DNA of 64,000 bases from Elmis aenea (lineage: Eukaryota > Arthropoda > Insecta > Coleoptera > Elmidae): positions 25,166,788 through 25,230,787 of the forward strand of contig OX393581.1 of assembly GCA_947652605.1 (NCBI GenBank), read 5' to 3'. Within the stretch, counting starts at the first letter, position 1. The number at the start of each line of letters is the position of its first letter. The notes beneath the pieces are model-generated. The model worked only from the letters and a program-made list of their open reading frames with translations. It was not told the origin of the DNA and did no database searches. Below are positions 45,977 through 57,587 of the stretch, one piece after another. Position numbers and translations under genes: made by a program.

Positions 45977-46135
45977 ACACTGATATGCTTGTATGCGGCG
46001 AAAAATAGTGGCGGAGAAGAATTGTGTAGGCGAAGAATTGTGGGCGAAGAATTGCGAATTGTGGAGGCGAAGAATTGTGGGCGAAGAATTGTGGACGAAG
46101 AATTGTGGGCGAAGAATGTTTCTAGACCCGTTATT
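45977..46135. mobile_element. Single arm of the tandem-repeat foldback element
   Basis: A tandem array of GGCGAAGAATTGTG-like units (about nine) is preceded by TGCTTGTATGCGGCGAAAAA and ends GGCGAAGAATGTTTCTAGAC followed by CCGTTATTAAT. This equals the right arm of the element at 1606-2123 and preserves its terminal sequence, but the opposite arm is absent. Confidence 0.7.
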
Positions 46136-47228
46136 AATATTGTACCTTAAAATATTTAAACATCACCTTATTTTCTACGATAAATTGCTTCCTAAAGAAA
46201 ATGTATACCACTTTTAATACTCATATTTTTATTAGTAGATTGTTTTGCTGTTTATTAATTAATTTTATGCAACTATCGTAGTTAGTTATAATTGATAACG
46301 ACTTTGATCTAAATCTATAATAATTAGGTTAAATCAAATTTTCATTATTAAAACAACGTCTTTCAATTTGTTTTAAATGTAACCTTTATTTATGTCTAAG
46401 TATCTATGATTTTTTGTGTTTAAACATTTATTGTGAGTGTAATGATTTTTTGCATCTATTACCAATTTGTACTCAAGAAAAAAAATTGATAACTTAAGTG
46501 TCCAGCTCATACGGCATTTATCGCGTGTTGTCCCAATAAATTTAGTCTAAGTAATTTATATTATTATGGTGGGACATAAAAACCATTCAAAGAATTCTTC
46601 GTGGGATGGTAAGCGTGACTGGCAAGGTCGCGACGTGACTCCGGCTTAAACGACACGGTATTGCTTGGCGCTATGATCTAAAGAAATGAGATTTGTGGTC
46701 GAGGTTTTTATTTTGTTCACTCTCCGGAAATGCCACTAGAATGCGCGTGCCTGCGTCCGTCAACGAGTTGTTTAATAATAAAAAAAAGAATGTGGATGAT
46801 ATGTTATTGTCGTCGATTCTTGATGAATCGAGTTGCCCTCAGAATGTTGTGTTAATTTGACGTTTTCGTTCCAATCACGTGCGAAATTTATGATGTAATG
46901 ATAAACAATTTTACATTGGAAGATCTTAAACCAAATAAAAACCACCAGTTTAAGTTATCTCATAACTCTTGGTCTTTTAATAATAGTTATTATCAGTTGT
47001 TAATAATACGAAGTTAATTATTTGCTACAATAAAGCAAAATTTATTCATAAGTAATATTAGGTACAGCAAATTTAAGGAAACCTTACATTTAAAATCGCG
47101 TTGCTTGGCCTTAAAATAAAATTAGATAAAGCACTATTGTTTAATTTGCATAAACAATTTCTGACCTTAAAAATTTTCTTTGTACAAAAAATAAATTTGT
47201 TGTGTGGACCTGTAGTTCTATTTTTATA
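46136..47228. other. Intergenic with a GC-richer patch
   Basis: 46590-46770 is GC-richer than the surroundings (for example GGCAAGGTCGCGACGTGACT) with no recognised coding content. The remainder is AT-rich. Confidence 0.35.
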
Positions 47229-47230
47229 TA

Positions 47231-47619
47231 CAGGGAGTTTCTTTAGTATTGCAAAAAAAGTTTCTAAATAGATCAAGCTTTCAAACAAAAAATTTTAATT
47301 GCAAAATTCCAATCATCCAAAAAGTTTTGATTAAAAAACCAACAAAAGTCTCACTTTTCAGCCCCCTGTGAAGGTGGGGGGTGATTAAAAAGATTACTAT
47401 GGGAAACCTTTTAATAAGTTTAAAACATCTACCAAATATCATTCTCCTACTTTTATCCAAATTTGAGATATGAAATAAAAACCTAATTTTATCGCTCCTC
47501 TTTAGAAGGGTGTAACTCCGAAAGGATACGTCTAAGGATTTTTTTTTATGAAAGACCCCCATAATTTTCGATAAGGAATCACTTCCCAAATTTTTTTGTA
47601 ATACTTAAGAAAACCCTGC
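47231..47619. mobile_element. Mariner-type MITE
   Basis: The left end CAGGGAGTTTCTTTAGTATT and the right end, inverted as CAGGGTTTTCTTAAGTATTA, continue matching inward. Its interior (GATTACTATGGGAAACC, then GGGTGTAACTCCGAAAGG) is shared with the element at 53294-54290. No coding content. Confidence 0.7.
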
Positions 47620-47819
47620 ATAATGAAAAATAAACTTAGTTACTTTAAAATAAAATTTCTTTATGAATTTCAAAATTTGAAAATAATAGGTATTTAAGTG
47701 CCAATTATTCTTATTACTAAACATTAACAATCTTATAACAGCACTAAGTATAGAAGCACATTGGGGTTCAACTTCTCGCTTATTATAAGATCTATTATAT
47801 AAAGTCAATAAGTAATAAT

Positions 47820-49180
47820 TTTTTTGAATTTTTAACTACATTTTTATGGTATACAATTAAAAGTTGTTTAAAAACTTTGATGAGCTGTAAAAAAATAGGT
47901 TTATTCGTTTTCTAAATAAACTGGTAGTCGTTATAAATCAGGGACTGAGAACGGAACGAAAACGAAAACGTTAAACGAAATTAACCGACATTTTTTTAAG
48001 AACGAAAACGAGACCGAAAACGAAATTATTATTTTTCGTTCAAGAACGAAAACGAAATAAATATTTTCCAAAACCGGTTTTGCCGCTGTTTCAATTTCAT
48101 TTGTTAAACACAAACGCGAATTTCCTTCTGTGCTGGGCAGACTCCGCGAGGCAGTAAAAAATCTCACTTGAAATAAGTGAACTTCACTTTTCTTCATATA
48201 TTTACGTGAATATGTATTAACAACTTTATTGTTTATACTTGCAATTTCGTGTAACACAATTAACGGTACAGATATTCTCTATTTCTAATTTGTTTGTTAG
48301 ATCATCAATATAGAATATACACTTGATTGGATATATATTATCAATGTGTATGTTTTATTTGCGTTTAGACATAATAATAGTAAAATTTATTTTTACTTCG
48401 AAAAGGACTAATGTAAAAGAAGATTTATTGGAAGATGTGTTGCTAGTAAGATTTAACGGAATGTAAAAATTTATATTGTATGGCATGTATAAACTATAAA
48501 GTTAAAGTATATTTCAAGTTAATATAAGTTTTTTTTAAATATCTTTTTTATTTATAACATTTAGTAAATTATCCACTTGAATTCATTCTTTTGTCTTTTT
48601 AAATAATTACAGCAGGATCTTATTTAATTCAAATGCATAGATTTTTAGTACTAAAACAAATTTAAAACAGCACTTGCTATATTTTCATATTTTTAGATAA
48701 AGATCGTGTGTCTAAGTTAACCTAATCACGTTGTGTTTTTGCACCTTACGGGTGTTAAACTTAATAAAATGGTTAAATGTTAATGTGTTTAACGATTTGG
48801 TAAATTTATATGGCGATGGTTCGCCAGTCTAAAATATGCTGTCCGTGAGCATCAAACCCCGTCGTCATCGTTTATATTTTAGTTGAGACGCAAATATTGT
48901 TATCGTATTTATAGAGGGTTGTGGTGACTAGAAAAAAAATTGATTTTTTGGCGACAAAAAAAATATTGTAAAACCGGTTTTAACCGTTATTATTTCGGTT
49001 CACGAAAACGAAAAAATAATTTTTTCGGTTAGAACGAAAAGAACGAAAACGATATATTTCGTTTTCGTTCCGAACAGAAACGAACGGAATTTTTTTCGTT
49101 TTTAGTCCCTGTTATAAATTGCTTGGGGTTTGTTTAACTTGTTTACAAACAATAAAGCCAATAATATACTAGAGTAGAGT
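47820..49180. repeat. Second copy of the 28.5-kb satellite-like unit
   Basis: The flanks of the hAT at 47939-49111 read CTGGTAGTCGTTATAAAT on the left and TTTACAAACAATAAAGCC on the right, matching the degenerate unit of the array at 28480-30830. Only about one unit is present outside the insertion. Confidence 0.55.
47939..49111 (-). mobile_element. hAT non-autonomous element, copy 2 (inverted)
   Basis: The ends CAGGGACTGAGAACGG and CAGGGACTAAAAACG (inverted) are flanked by a perfect 8-bp duplication TTATAAAT (47931-47938 and 49112-49119). CGAAAACGAAAAC repeats fill both subterminal regions. Internal blocks match copy 1 at 29119-30125 in the opposite orientation (for example the segment with ATCTCACTTGAAATAAGTGA). 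No complete transposase is present. Confidence 0.85.
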
Positions 49181-49552
49181 ATAGGTTTAATATAGCAAAG
49201 TTTCTAAATTTCATGCTAAACAACAATATCAAAACATATTTCAGATATCTTTATGGATTAGGTCTGCAATTAATATTGTTTATACGTATGCCCGTAGCTA
49301 GAGAGACTTTAATAGTAGAGCAAGCGACCAACCCGGTCCGCACAAACTAAAGTCTAATATGATGAATAGGAATACCTCGCTTATTGTAGAAGCGAGAGTA
49401 TTGGTTTTTACCTTGGATTATGCTAAATTTCATGCTGATCATTAATTTTTAATTGGATATAAGATGTCCGTGAAAATAAAAAAAATGCATAGCTAGACTA
49501 GAATATCGAGAAGTACCTACATTTTTACATTTTATGTGAAAATATATACATA
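49120..49552. other. Intergenic, nothing recognised
   Basis: AT-rich; no gene supported. Confidence 0.4.
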
Positions 49553-49554
49553 TA

Positions 49555-49780
49555 CAGGGTGGTCCACATAGAATGGCCACTTTTGGGATCTCAACGTTAA
49601 GAGCTACAAAGAAGTTTAAATTAGATACATTATTTCCCTTTCTGAGATCTATTCAGTAATGCTTTAAGGTTTTAAAAAAATCCATGGCACGCTAGATAAT
49701 AAACAAAAATCAAAATGGGCATTTTTTTAAATCGCTTATAGCTCGGTTATACTTTTTTTAACTTCCCAAGTTATATTTGC
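49555..49780. mobile_element. One end of a mariner-type element (family of 43504)
   Basis: TA then CAGGGTGGTCCACATAGAAT and about 200 bp match the copy at 43504. No inverted partner end was found. The sequence loses similarity shortly before the TIR-bounded element at 49818. Confidence 0.6.
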
Positions 49781-49878
49781 AATCTGCTTACCATGAAGCA
49801 ATAGGAAAAATTTTTTTTATCCTACACTATCTGAAAATCTTATTTTCGTGCGTCTAAATGGACGCGAAAGTATGCACT

Positions 49879-49959
49879 TGCACGGCTAGCCTGGTAAAAA
49901 CACATTGCACGGCTAGCCTGGTAAAAACTCATGTAACGGCTAGCCGGGAAAAAAGTACG
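49879..49959. repeat. 3 x 27-bp repeat with GGCTAGCC core
   Basis: Copies at 49879, 49906 and 49933 share ACGGCTAGCCTGGTAAAAAC. The first two are nearly identical and the third is diverged. Each contains the palindrome GGCTAGCC. The position near an element end suggests protein-binding iterons. Confidence 0.85.
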
Positions 49960-50057
49960 TCGACGTTTACCAACAGAGGGCGCTCCGTTATCTGTCAAAA
50001 TTAAATTACAACTAATTTAAAATTTTAAACCGTGACTTACTTTACGGTTGATAAATA

Positions 50058-50460
50058 ATGGAAATGGACAAAAGAAATGAAGAATCAGATGACAACTTTA
50101 GTTGCACACTTGCGGAAATTAGTGAAAAAGCGAAAGAACTAACTCTGAATTTATTACCAGCAAAATCTAAAAAACGGTATGATATACTTATACAGTATAA
50201 CTTATTTATGGAGTGGTGTACTACCAAAAACGATAAACGACACAGCGAAAGTGTAATTTTAACTTATTTATCTAAATTATCAAAGAAATATAAGTCTTCA
50301 ACGCTGTGGCCGATTAATTTATGTTAAAAGCTTCCTTACTGTAAGACATAATGCCGATATTGCATTGTATAAGACATTAATTGCCTTTCTTAAAAAACAA
50401 TCTGTCCGGCATGTTGCTAATAAATTAAGAATATCAGTCGTCAAGAAATAGATGCATTTC
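50058..50460 (+). pseudogene. Crypton-like tyrosine recombinase, N-terminal domain only
   Basis: The ATG at 50058 opens an 89-residue frame (stop at 50325-50327): an acidic leader, then LTLNLLPAKSKKRYDILIQY, NLFMEWCTTK, ILTYLSKLSKKYKSSTLW. After the stop, other frames continue the pattern (LMLKASL; ALYKTLIAFLKKQSV; RQEIDAFL) to about 50460, so the reading frame was once longer. The LPxKSxxRY...W...YxxxLSxKYKxSTLW order is that of the SAM-like core-binding domain found in insect Crypton-type recombinases. The catalytic R-H-x-x-R/Y domain is absent. The assignment is by pattern only. Confidence 0.5.
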
Positions 50461-50499
50461 TCACAGGATTGTTATTTTTAATTTTTGTTGTGTAGGATA

Positions 50500-51168
50500 A
50501 AAAATATTGTGTACACCATGCCGGGAAAGTGGTTTTCCGAGCCTCGAGAAATGTATAAGTATGATATTTGATACAAAAGTTTGTTTTCTCACTTAAAGTT
50601 TTTTTTTAAACGTACCCAGTCATCTTTAAAGGTGAAGATCTTCCAATGAAACAATTAATCGCATCATTTACTTTCAAGCAATGTATACATTTTTTTTTTA
50701 AATAAATAATTGTGTAGTGACTGATCCGTATCTTACGAAATGCGCTGTTTTAGAACGCAGAGGACTATTTTTTTGTTTTTATTATGTTGAAGAGTTTAGG
50801 TAGAATTATCGTCCTGTTTCGAATTTAAAAATTATTTTATGCAGTGGAGCGTTTACTTAATCGATTTGTTGAAATTCAGTCTGGCGTAGGAGTTAACGGA
50901 CTAAACAATCGCTGATCACAATGGTGCACAGGTAACTTGGATTTTAAGATATAATTGACATATTTTGGAGCTTTTAACACTTTTAACACATGTGTGTAGT
51001 AAATGTTAGGTGCGAAAAGGTATTTTTTATCCCCAAACATTTATTCGTACACCGCCAATTTTGTTATATTTAGAGTTGCCTAGCTAAACTTTGCAAAATA
51101 TAAATTAGAAACCTAACCTAATATTTTACAGCGCTCAGAAAATGCAATACAAAGAATGTGTTATGCTG
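50500..51168. other. Intergenic, nothing recognised
   Basis: No gene or element supported. Confidence 0.45.
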
Positions 51169-51170
51169 TA

Positions 51171-52310
51171 CAGGGTGGTCCAAATTTAATGGGAGTACAT
51201 AGGTATCTCGCTTAATATTCAAGATACAGAAACGGTAAAATTACCAAAAATTTGCATTTATTTGAAAATAACCCAGAATCGTTTACAAAAATATTTTATC
51301 ATTTCCGGTTTTTGGGTTACTGGAAAAAAGGCGTTTTTTTATCATATCTCCGTTATTGTTGTAAATATCGAAGAAATGTATGAAAATTATTTTTAGATAT
51401 TTTTATGTAAAATTCGATGATACTAAAAAAAAAAATGTTTTTACGCTCGCCGTTGAAACGTTATGACAAACTACCCTTTTTTTAAATGGAAGCTGTAGTT
51501 GGCTATGGTCTACACAAATTCCTTGTTTTTCTCGCATTTTAAATATATAAGGGTTAATGTAGTTATTTTCAATGAGTAATACGCAAGTTACGAAGGTTTT
51601 TTAGTTTGTTTTTTTTTTAAGAAAAACATAGTAGGCTGTGAAAACAAAAAAAAAGTTAAAACCTTTTAAAACTCATTTGTTACGAGTTACAAAGATATTC
51701 AATTTGTTGTTAAGATAAACATTATAAATATTTGAACATAAATAAACAACAATATACTATACATAACTGCTGATTCCGACTATATTCAATATTTATCGCA
51801 AAAACAAATTAAAATATCTCCGTAACTTGTACCAAATGAGTTTTAAAAGGTTTTACATCTTGTTTTTTCTTCATTTCACTGCCTACTTTTTCCTTAAAAA
51901 AAAAATAAAAAACGTTCGTAACTTGCGTATTATTTAAAATAAGTATTACATTAACCCTTATATATTTGAAATAAGAAAAAAATTAAGAATTTAAATAGGC
52001 CATAGCCAACTATCGCTTCTATTTAAAAGGAAAAGTTTGTTTCATAACTATTTACCATCCAGCTTAAAATATTTTTTTAGGATTATCGAAGTTAACATAA
52101 AATTATCTAAAAATAATGTTAACAAACTTTTTCGATTTTTACAACAATAACGGAGAGATGATACATTATTAATATGACAACAAACACCTATTTTTTAAAC
52201 GATTCGGGGTTATTTTCAAAAAACTGCTTATTTTTAGTAATTTGACCGTTTCTCTATCTTGAATATTAAGCGAGATACCCATGTAATCTCATCGAATTTG
52301 GACCACCCCG
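51171..52310. mobile_element. 1.1-kb palindromic foldback element
   Basis: Ends CAGGGTGGTCCAAATTTAAT and CGGGGTGGTCCAAATTCGAT (inverted) are flanked by TA. Arms of about 530 bp are inverted copies (for example AGGTATCTCGCTTAATATTC in both) around a loop near 51720-51790. The terminal words resemble the 8486/19186 family but the internal sequence differs. No coding content. Confidence 0.82.
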
Positions 52311-52312
52311 TA

Positions 52313-53197
52313 CTTGTTTGTTTTCTAGAATCGATTGTTTAAACTGCAATATAATTTCAAAATGTTCTTTTAAAAACATTCGGCTTTTAAAGGATACTAA
52401 ATTGTCCTTAACAACAATCATATATTATAAATTGAGCTATATACCTGCATAAACAGGTAGTATTTTAAGATTATCTAATGGTATTTAATATTCCAAAATA
52501 TTCCCCATTATTATCTACATTAAAATAATTATATTATGCTGTAAGGCTGCTATTATCGTAGTCAAACTGTCGGCTCAGTACAAAATATTTTAAATTAATT
52601 TCGATACCTGTAAAAAGGCGATGAAAATTATTGAGTTTTTTTTTTATTTCAAAGCCGGATTTGTCGCTCGTGGAAGCGTTTTGTTTAAAATAAAAACAAA
52701 ACAAAGGTTGAACTAATTAAATCAAACATATTGGTCAATTACTTGTATCTCGATATAACACAGGCCTGTCCAATATGCCATCGAAAATTAGGATCTATAG
52801 ACAAAGAAAATATCGGCTACAAATAGACACTGGCTTTGAACTGGCCGCTGTTGATAAGACATTCCCGATTCGAGACCTAATTTAAGGATTCCTTTCGGTT
52901 TTGTGGCATTCCCCACATATCCCCGATTTGATTGGTTCTCTAAGACATAAGTGGTACAGTTCCGAGTTAATTGGGAATTTAATATTTATATCTATGTACT
53001 TCGCATTGCGGAAACTTTGATAGAAATTCAAGGAATTTTTGCAATGAAATAAAACCGTTTGTAAGCGGAGATTTTATCGAATAGTTTCAATAGATTTAAT
53101 TAAAAAATTATTGTTAGGTTACGTCTAGTATTTATTGGGAATTACACAATTAATTGCAGCAGTTTAAATTTAATTTCAGCATTTTATAATGAACCCA
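52313..53197. other. Intergenic, nothing recognised
   Basis: AT-rich; no gene supported. Confidence 0.5.
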
Positions 53198-53205
53198 CCT
53201 CTTTA

Positions 53206-54459
53206 CAGGGCCGGCGGAAGGGTATCTGGCGCCTCTAGGCAAAAAAAAAATTGGCCGCCCCCATATTATTGTCTAAATGTGCGTGTCTATATACAGGGTG
53301 ATTTATAAATATCGCGAAAAACTTCGGGAGGTAATTCATTAACAAAAATTAAGGGGCAGCTTCTGTGTAATATTTTTTCCTAAACCAGTTTTTCTCACAA
53401 CGGGAAACGGTAAAAGTAGATTTTCAATTTATTTCTCAAATTTGGAGAACGTAGTAAAATGACTTTTGGTAGATGTTTTTTACTTATTATTAAAAGGTTT
53501 TCCGTAGTAACATTTTCAATGATCTCCCACCTTTACAAGGGGCTGAAATAACATTTGGTAAATGTTTTTTACTTATTAAAAGATTTCCCATAGTCAAATT
53601 TTTAATCATCTCCTTCCTCAACAAGAGGCTAAAAAGTGCGACCCCTGTTGGTTTTCTTATTAGAATTTTTTGAGGGTAGAAATTTTTCAATTTAATTTTT
53701 TTTAAAGCTTAATTTGTTTAGAACCTTTATTATTTCTTTAGTATTTTTGAGTAAAAAATAAAATAAGTGAACATGCACCATCAAATATTCTAAAATAAAA
53801 TGATTCATTTTGGTGGTTACCATGGTTTATACATAATGATTAAAGTGACTGGTGTTTTTGAAATTTATTTAATGGTTCATATTCACTTATTTTATATCTT
53901 ACTCGAAAACTGTAGGTATTTAGGGAACAATTAACGTATGAAAAAAGTTTCTAAATAAATCAACGATTCAAAAAAAAATTAATTGTAAAATTTAAACCTT
54001 CCCAAAAGTTCTAATAAAAAAACAAACAGGGGTTGTACTTTTCCGTCACTTGTAAAATGATTGAAAATATTACTATGGGAAATCTAAGTAGAAAACATTT
54101 ACCAAATGTAATTCTTCTACATTTCCCCAAATTTGAGAAATAAAATGAAAACTTACTCATACCGTTCCCTTTAGGGGGTGTAACTCCGAAAAAAGACGTT
54201 TTAGAAAAACATTTAATAAAAAAGAAGTTAAAATTCCATATGATATGTGAATTACCTCCCGAAGTTTTTTGCAATATTTATGAAGCACGGGCGTATTTAT
54301 AAAAATATTACAACATTATAAACATTTTAATTTTTTTAAATTAATAACGTTTATACATTTGTATCATATGAATTTTATCCTTTTTTATCAGGAAATCTTG
54401 TGCCCCCATAACCTGGTGCCCATAGGCAATTGCCTAGACACGCCTAATGGCCGGCCCTG
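53206..54459. mobile_element. hAT-like element containing a MITE
   Basis: Ends are CAGGGCCGGCGGAAGGG and, inverted, CAGGGCCGGCCATTAGG. Flanks CCTCTTTA (53198-53205) and CCTCTACA (54460-54467) match at 6 of 8 positions. Nearly all its interior is the inverted-repeat element at 53294-54290. No transposase is readable. Confidence 0.7.
53294..54290. mobile_element. Inverted-repeat element with internal duplication
   Basis: Left CAGGGTGATTTATAAATATC and the right end (inverted, similar) extend into GAAAAACTTCGGGAGGTAAT, shared by both arms. The left arm carries a segment twice in tandem (TGGTAGATGTTTTTTACTTA at about 53467 and TGGTAAATGTTTTTTACTTA at about 53553). The right boundary is approximate. 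The interior is related to 47231-47619. Confidence 0.7.
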
Positions 54460-54467
54460 CCTCTACA

Positions 54468-55981
54468 GAAAGTTTGATTTTTCCCTCACTAACCTGACAC
54501 TTATTAATAGTAGTTTATGAAAGTATTATTTAATATTTACTTCATTATTCAAAAAAATTTGTTTCACCCCAAATTAAACTTCCTAAATTGCATTTTAACG
54601 AACCATATCGTACAAGTTTTCTGATTATATAAAAAAGCAATTTCGCTTGCGCCTAAAGCCAGGTTTGAAATTTGAAGTATCATTAGTTTACTAATAAGGT
54701 TTTGTCAGCCACTGAAAATTTTGTCTTGCTTAAAATGATACATTAAGAAGTGTGAGAGTATAACCACGTATTTAAATTGTTCATGTGTTAACGGAACTTA
54801 ATTTATTTTTCTGAACAATCATCTGAAGAGTAATACGTTTTAAAATGGGACGCAAGCCCAAAAAATTAATGCGATCAATATTGAGCTACAATAAGTTTTA
54901 GCACGTTTTTTTCCAATTTGATTGCAATATAATCGCCATAATACCCAAATCTTTTGTAAAGGACACAATGTCATTAAACAACTTTAAAACTTTACTTTTT
55001 TTTATAAACGCAAACTTTAATGCACAGTTAACAAAAATGCCTTACGCATTTTTTAACGCATAATTTCTTTACGGCCGGTGTTGTAAAATGGTAGCAATAT
55101 GTTTATATTTGAACACTTATAGGTAACCACAAAATTGTGTCTCGTTTGTAGAAAATAACGGACGACACATTTACCGTAAAAGTAAATTTATTGTGCTCCG
55201 AGTTTAATTTTATAAAGAATAAAGACTTAGCAACAATGAAGCCATTGAATAATATGGGCCGGTCAACATTTTTGAAATAAATTTGGTAGGAAGTGGGAGG
55301 ATTACTTCAAACGAATAAAACTTTGGATCTAAAGAATGTCAGTAGCCCCTAGATTCTTAGTTTTTGCTACCTAAAAGTTAGTTCTCATTTTTCTGAATCA
55401 TAAAAATAATTCAAAAATACTTTTTTTTACTTATTTTGATCAACATTTTGTGTTTTAAAAATTAAGTTTGTTCTTATAAGTTGTAACAATATTTGGAACA
55501 ACCTTTATTTTCTTTGTAGCTTCAAGCTTCTGAGTACGCTAATTTAGTTATTGCACTAAATAAATAAATTTCCAAAGTCTTAGCCGTTAACCGTGAACGG
55601 TAACATCGCTTTTATTGCAACGATAATTTAGTTATTGGCTTTTTTCCTCTAATTACATTAGCATATCAACATGTCTGGCAGGTGTACCGCTGGCCACGCG
55701 CCTTAATTTGAAACACCTTGTCTATTTTTTTTTTTAAATTTTAACCTACGTCATCTATTTCACTTCTGTTAATATACCACAGAACGTATTTACGCTGCCT
55801 GTGAAGATTTGTCGTTTACTGCCTTGGACAAAATTCAAATAAGCTTACAGGCATTCTAACACTTTAAGAAAAACTAATTCGATTTACATCAAACAGAAAT
55901 ATGCCAAGAAAATTGATTCAAAGTGGTGTAAGCTTCGAAATAAAGTTGATTAACCCTTTAACATTTTGAAAAACATATAAT
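54468..55981. other. Intergenic, nothing recognised
   Basis: AT-rich; no gene or element supported. Confidence 0.5.
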
Positions 55982-56250
55982 CAGGGCCGGATATTAAGGA
56001 TGTGCAAAGTGTGCACACGGCCCCGCGCCTGGACCGGCCCCCCGCTAGCCGTTTAGGGTTTGCGGGGCCGTGCGCGAAAATAAAAAACAGGCTGGTGACC
56101 TAAAAAAAAAAGCTCCTCGCCCAGGATTCCGCTAGGTAGTATGGACAAATGAGAACGAGAAGCTTTTTTTTTTTAGGCACCAGCCTCTTTTTCCAGTTTT
56201 TTTAGTAACATTTTACTTTAATTCGCCCTTTATCAAAATATCCGGCCCCG
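55982..56250. mobile_element. GC-rich hAT-like MITE
   Basis: The left end CAGGGCCGGATATTAAGG and the right end, inverted as CGGGGCCGGATATTTTG, bound it. An inner pair (CAGGCTGGTGACCTAAAAAA and TTTTTTAGGCACCAGCCT) forms a second stem. Flanks CATATAAT and CATTTATA agree only partly. Similar GGCC-rich sequence continues just outside the right end, so another relative may lie there. Confidence 0.55.
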
Positions 56251-56599
56251 CATTTATATTTGCACACGGCCTCGCAAAAAGTTTAATTAAAATATCATTT
56301 ATTTTTTTCAAACAAGAAGCGTCTTGAAGATAATCTATACTATTTCGGGACTCTCATCTTTTATTCGGTACAGATTTGTTTTATTTAAAGCATAAATTAT
56401 ATAAATCGTGCCCCAGTTCTTACTTTTTTCAAAACTAGAAGCTGGTAAAGAATATCTTCAAAAAACGTGTTTTTAGAAAAATGTAAGTGACTTTTAATTA
56501 AACTTGTAAATAATAGTGTTGAAAATCAAACAGATTCTGTTCCAACTTTTTTATGTATCAATATTATTTTGCTCAAGTTTGAACGGTAATAAGGAAAAA

Positions 56600-57587
56600 A
56601 TACAAGGTTCGTTTTCCTTTATTTACGTTTCATGCGCTCCTTAGTATCCCCTCGGGCTCATTCTTGTGTCCATAGTTTGGTAAACCCATTGGTACATTAT
56701 AAGAAATAAAACACAGCGTATATAAAATATGAACTTATATTTTGTATCAGTACAAAATCTTGCAAAACGCAGTAGTATAAAAATAATATTTACATATAAT
56801 TACAAAGTACGTCATATTGAGGAAAAAAATTCACTGGCTATGGTAACTGGTAAGTTAGTTGCTGGGTAAACTTAAAATTAACCTTAAAACCTAATAAGGA
56901 TACAACTTACCAGCCTCAAAATTGATTTAAGTACATAAAATGGCACCATTGATCAGTGTGTGCTTATTACAGCAATAATTCTTAGTAAAATACACACTTT
57001 TTGAGCTTCATAAGGCACTAAATTAAGGCACCAATAATTTACATCTTAAATATATTGTAAAATTTCCTAGCATTGCTTGAATCCGTCAATTTATGCTCAC
57101 ATAATTTTTCAACGTAACACAATTAGCAATAATTAACAATAAATAAACAGTCTGAAGTTGATTTTTATATTGTGCACGCCAAAAAACTTTGAAATTTGTT
57201 AACAACAGAATAAATATACCTCATTTCAAAAGTACAATAAAAACTGGCGCTCTTTGCATTTTGTCTTCTGTGCACAACCCTAATACTTATATAATTTCTC
57301 TCTTAAACGACGTAAATATGTGGTTTCTATTTTCAATACGATGTAGATACCAGCAAAGTTGGGAATGTACCTTACAAAACTAAACTATAGGAAACTTTTA
57401 ACATATACAATAAACAATTTGTACATTATATATACAAACGATGACTAGATAACAAAGATAAATTCTTTAAAAAAGAGTTCTAATGAGATTCAACAATATC
57501 ACTAGTCGGAATGAATGAAAGCCGAGTTTGGTTGTTGAGGAATGATGGATGATGGTCTTCGATGCAAGTGAGTGACTGACTCGGGTC
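56600..57587 (-). other. ASH: Candidate 3' UTR exon of ASH
   Basis: On the minus strand a pyrimidine-rich acceptor (TTTCTGTTTGTTACAG) ends at 57588, and the downstream sequence starts GACCCGAGTCAGTCACTC. The first AATAAA seen on this strand downstream is at 56623-56618, giving an exon of about 1 kb. It is proposed to be joined to the donor at 61743, five or more bases after the ASH stop codon. This is predicted from splice signals only; the exon end is approximate and no transcript evidence is available here. Confidence 0.4.

Larger units (their letters stand above)
49818..50499 (+). mobile_element. Short TIR-bounded element with a tyrosine-recombinase-like ORF
   Basis: The sequence starts TATCCTACAC and ends GTGTAGGATA, a perfect 10-bp inverted pair 682 bp apart. 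Inside are three exact-spaced 27-bp repeats near the left end and a short ORF that resembles the N-terminal domain of Crypton-type tyrosine recombinases. Cryptons are generally described without inverted termini, so the combination is unusual, or the 10-bp pair is coincidental. No catalytic domain fits in the remaining length. No clear target duplication could be defined because both flanks are A/T runs. Confidence 0.45.

Noticed and set aside
56600..57587. Search for Brd-box, GY-box and K-box motifs of the Notch-pathway 3' UTR type
   Set aside because: None of AGCTTTA, GTCTTCC or TGTGAT was found on the coding strand of the proposed exon by eye.
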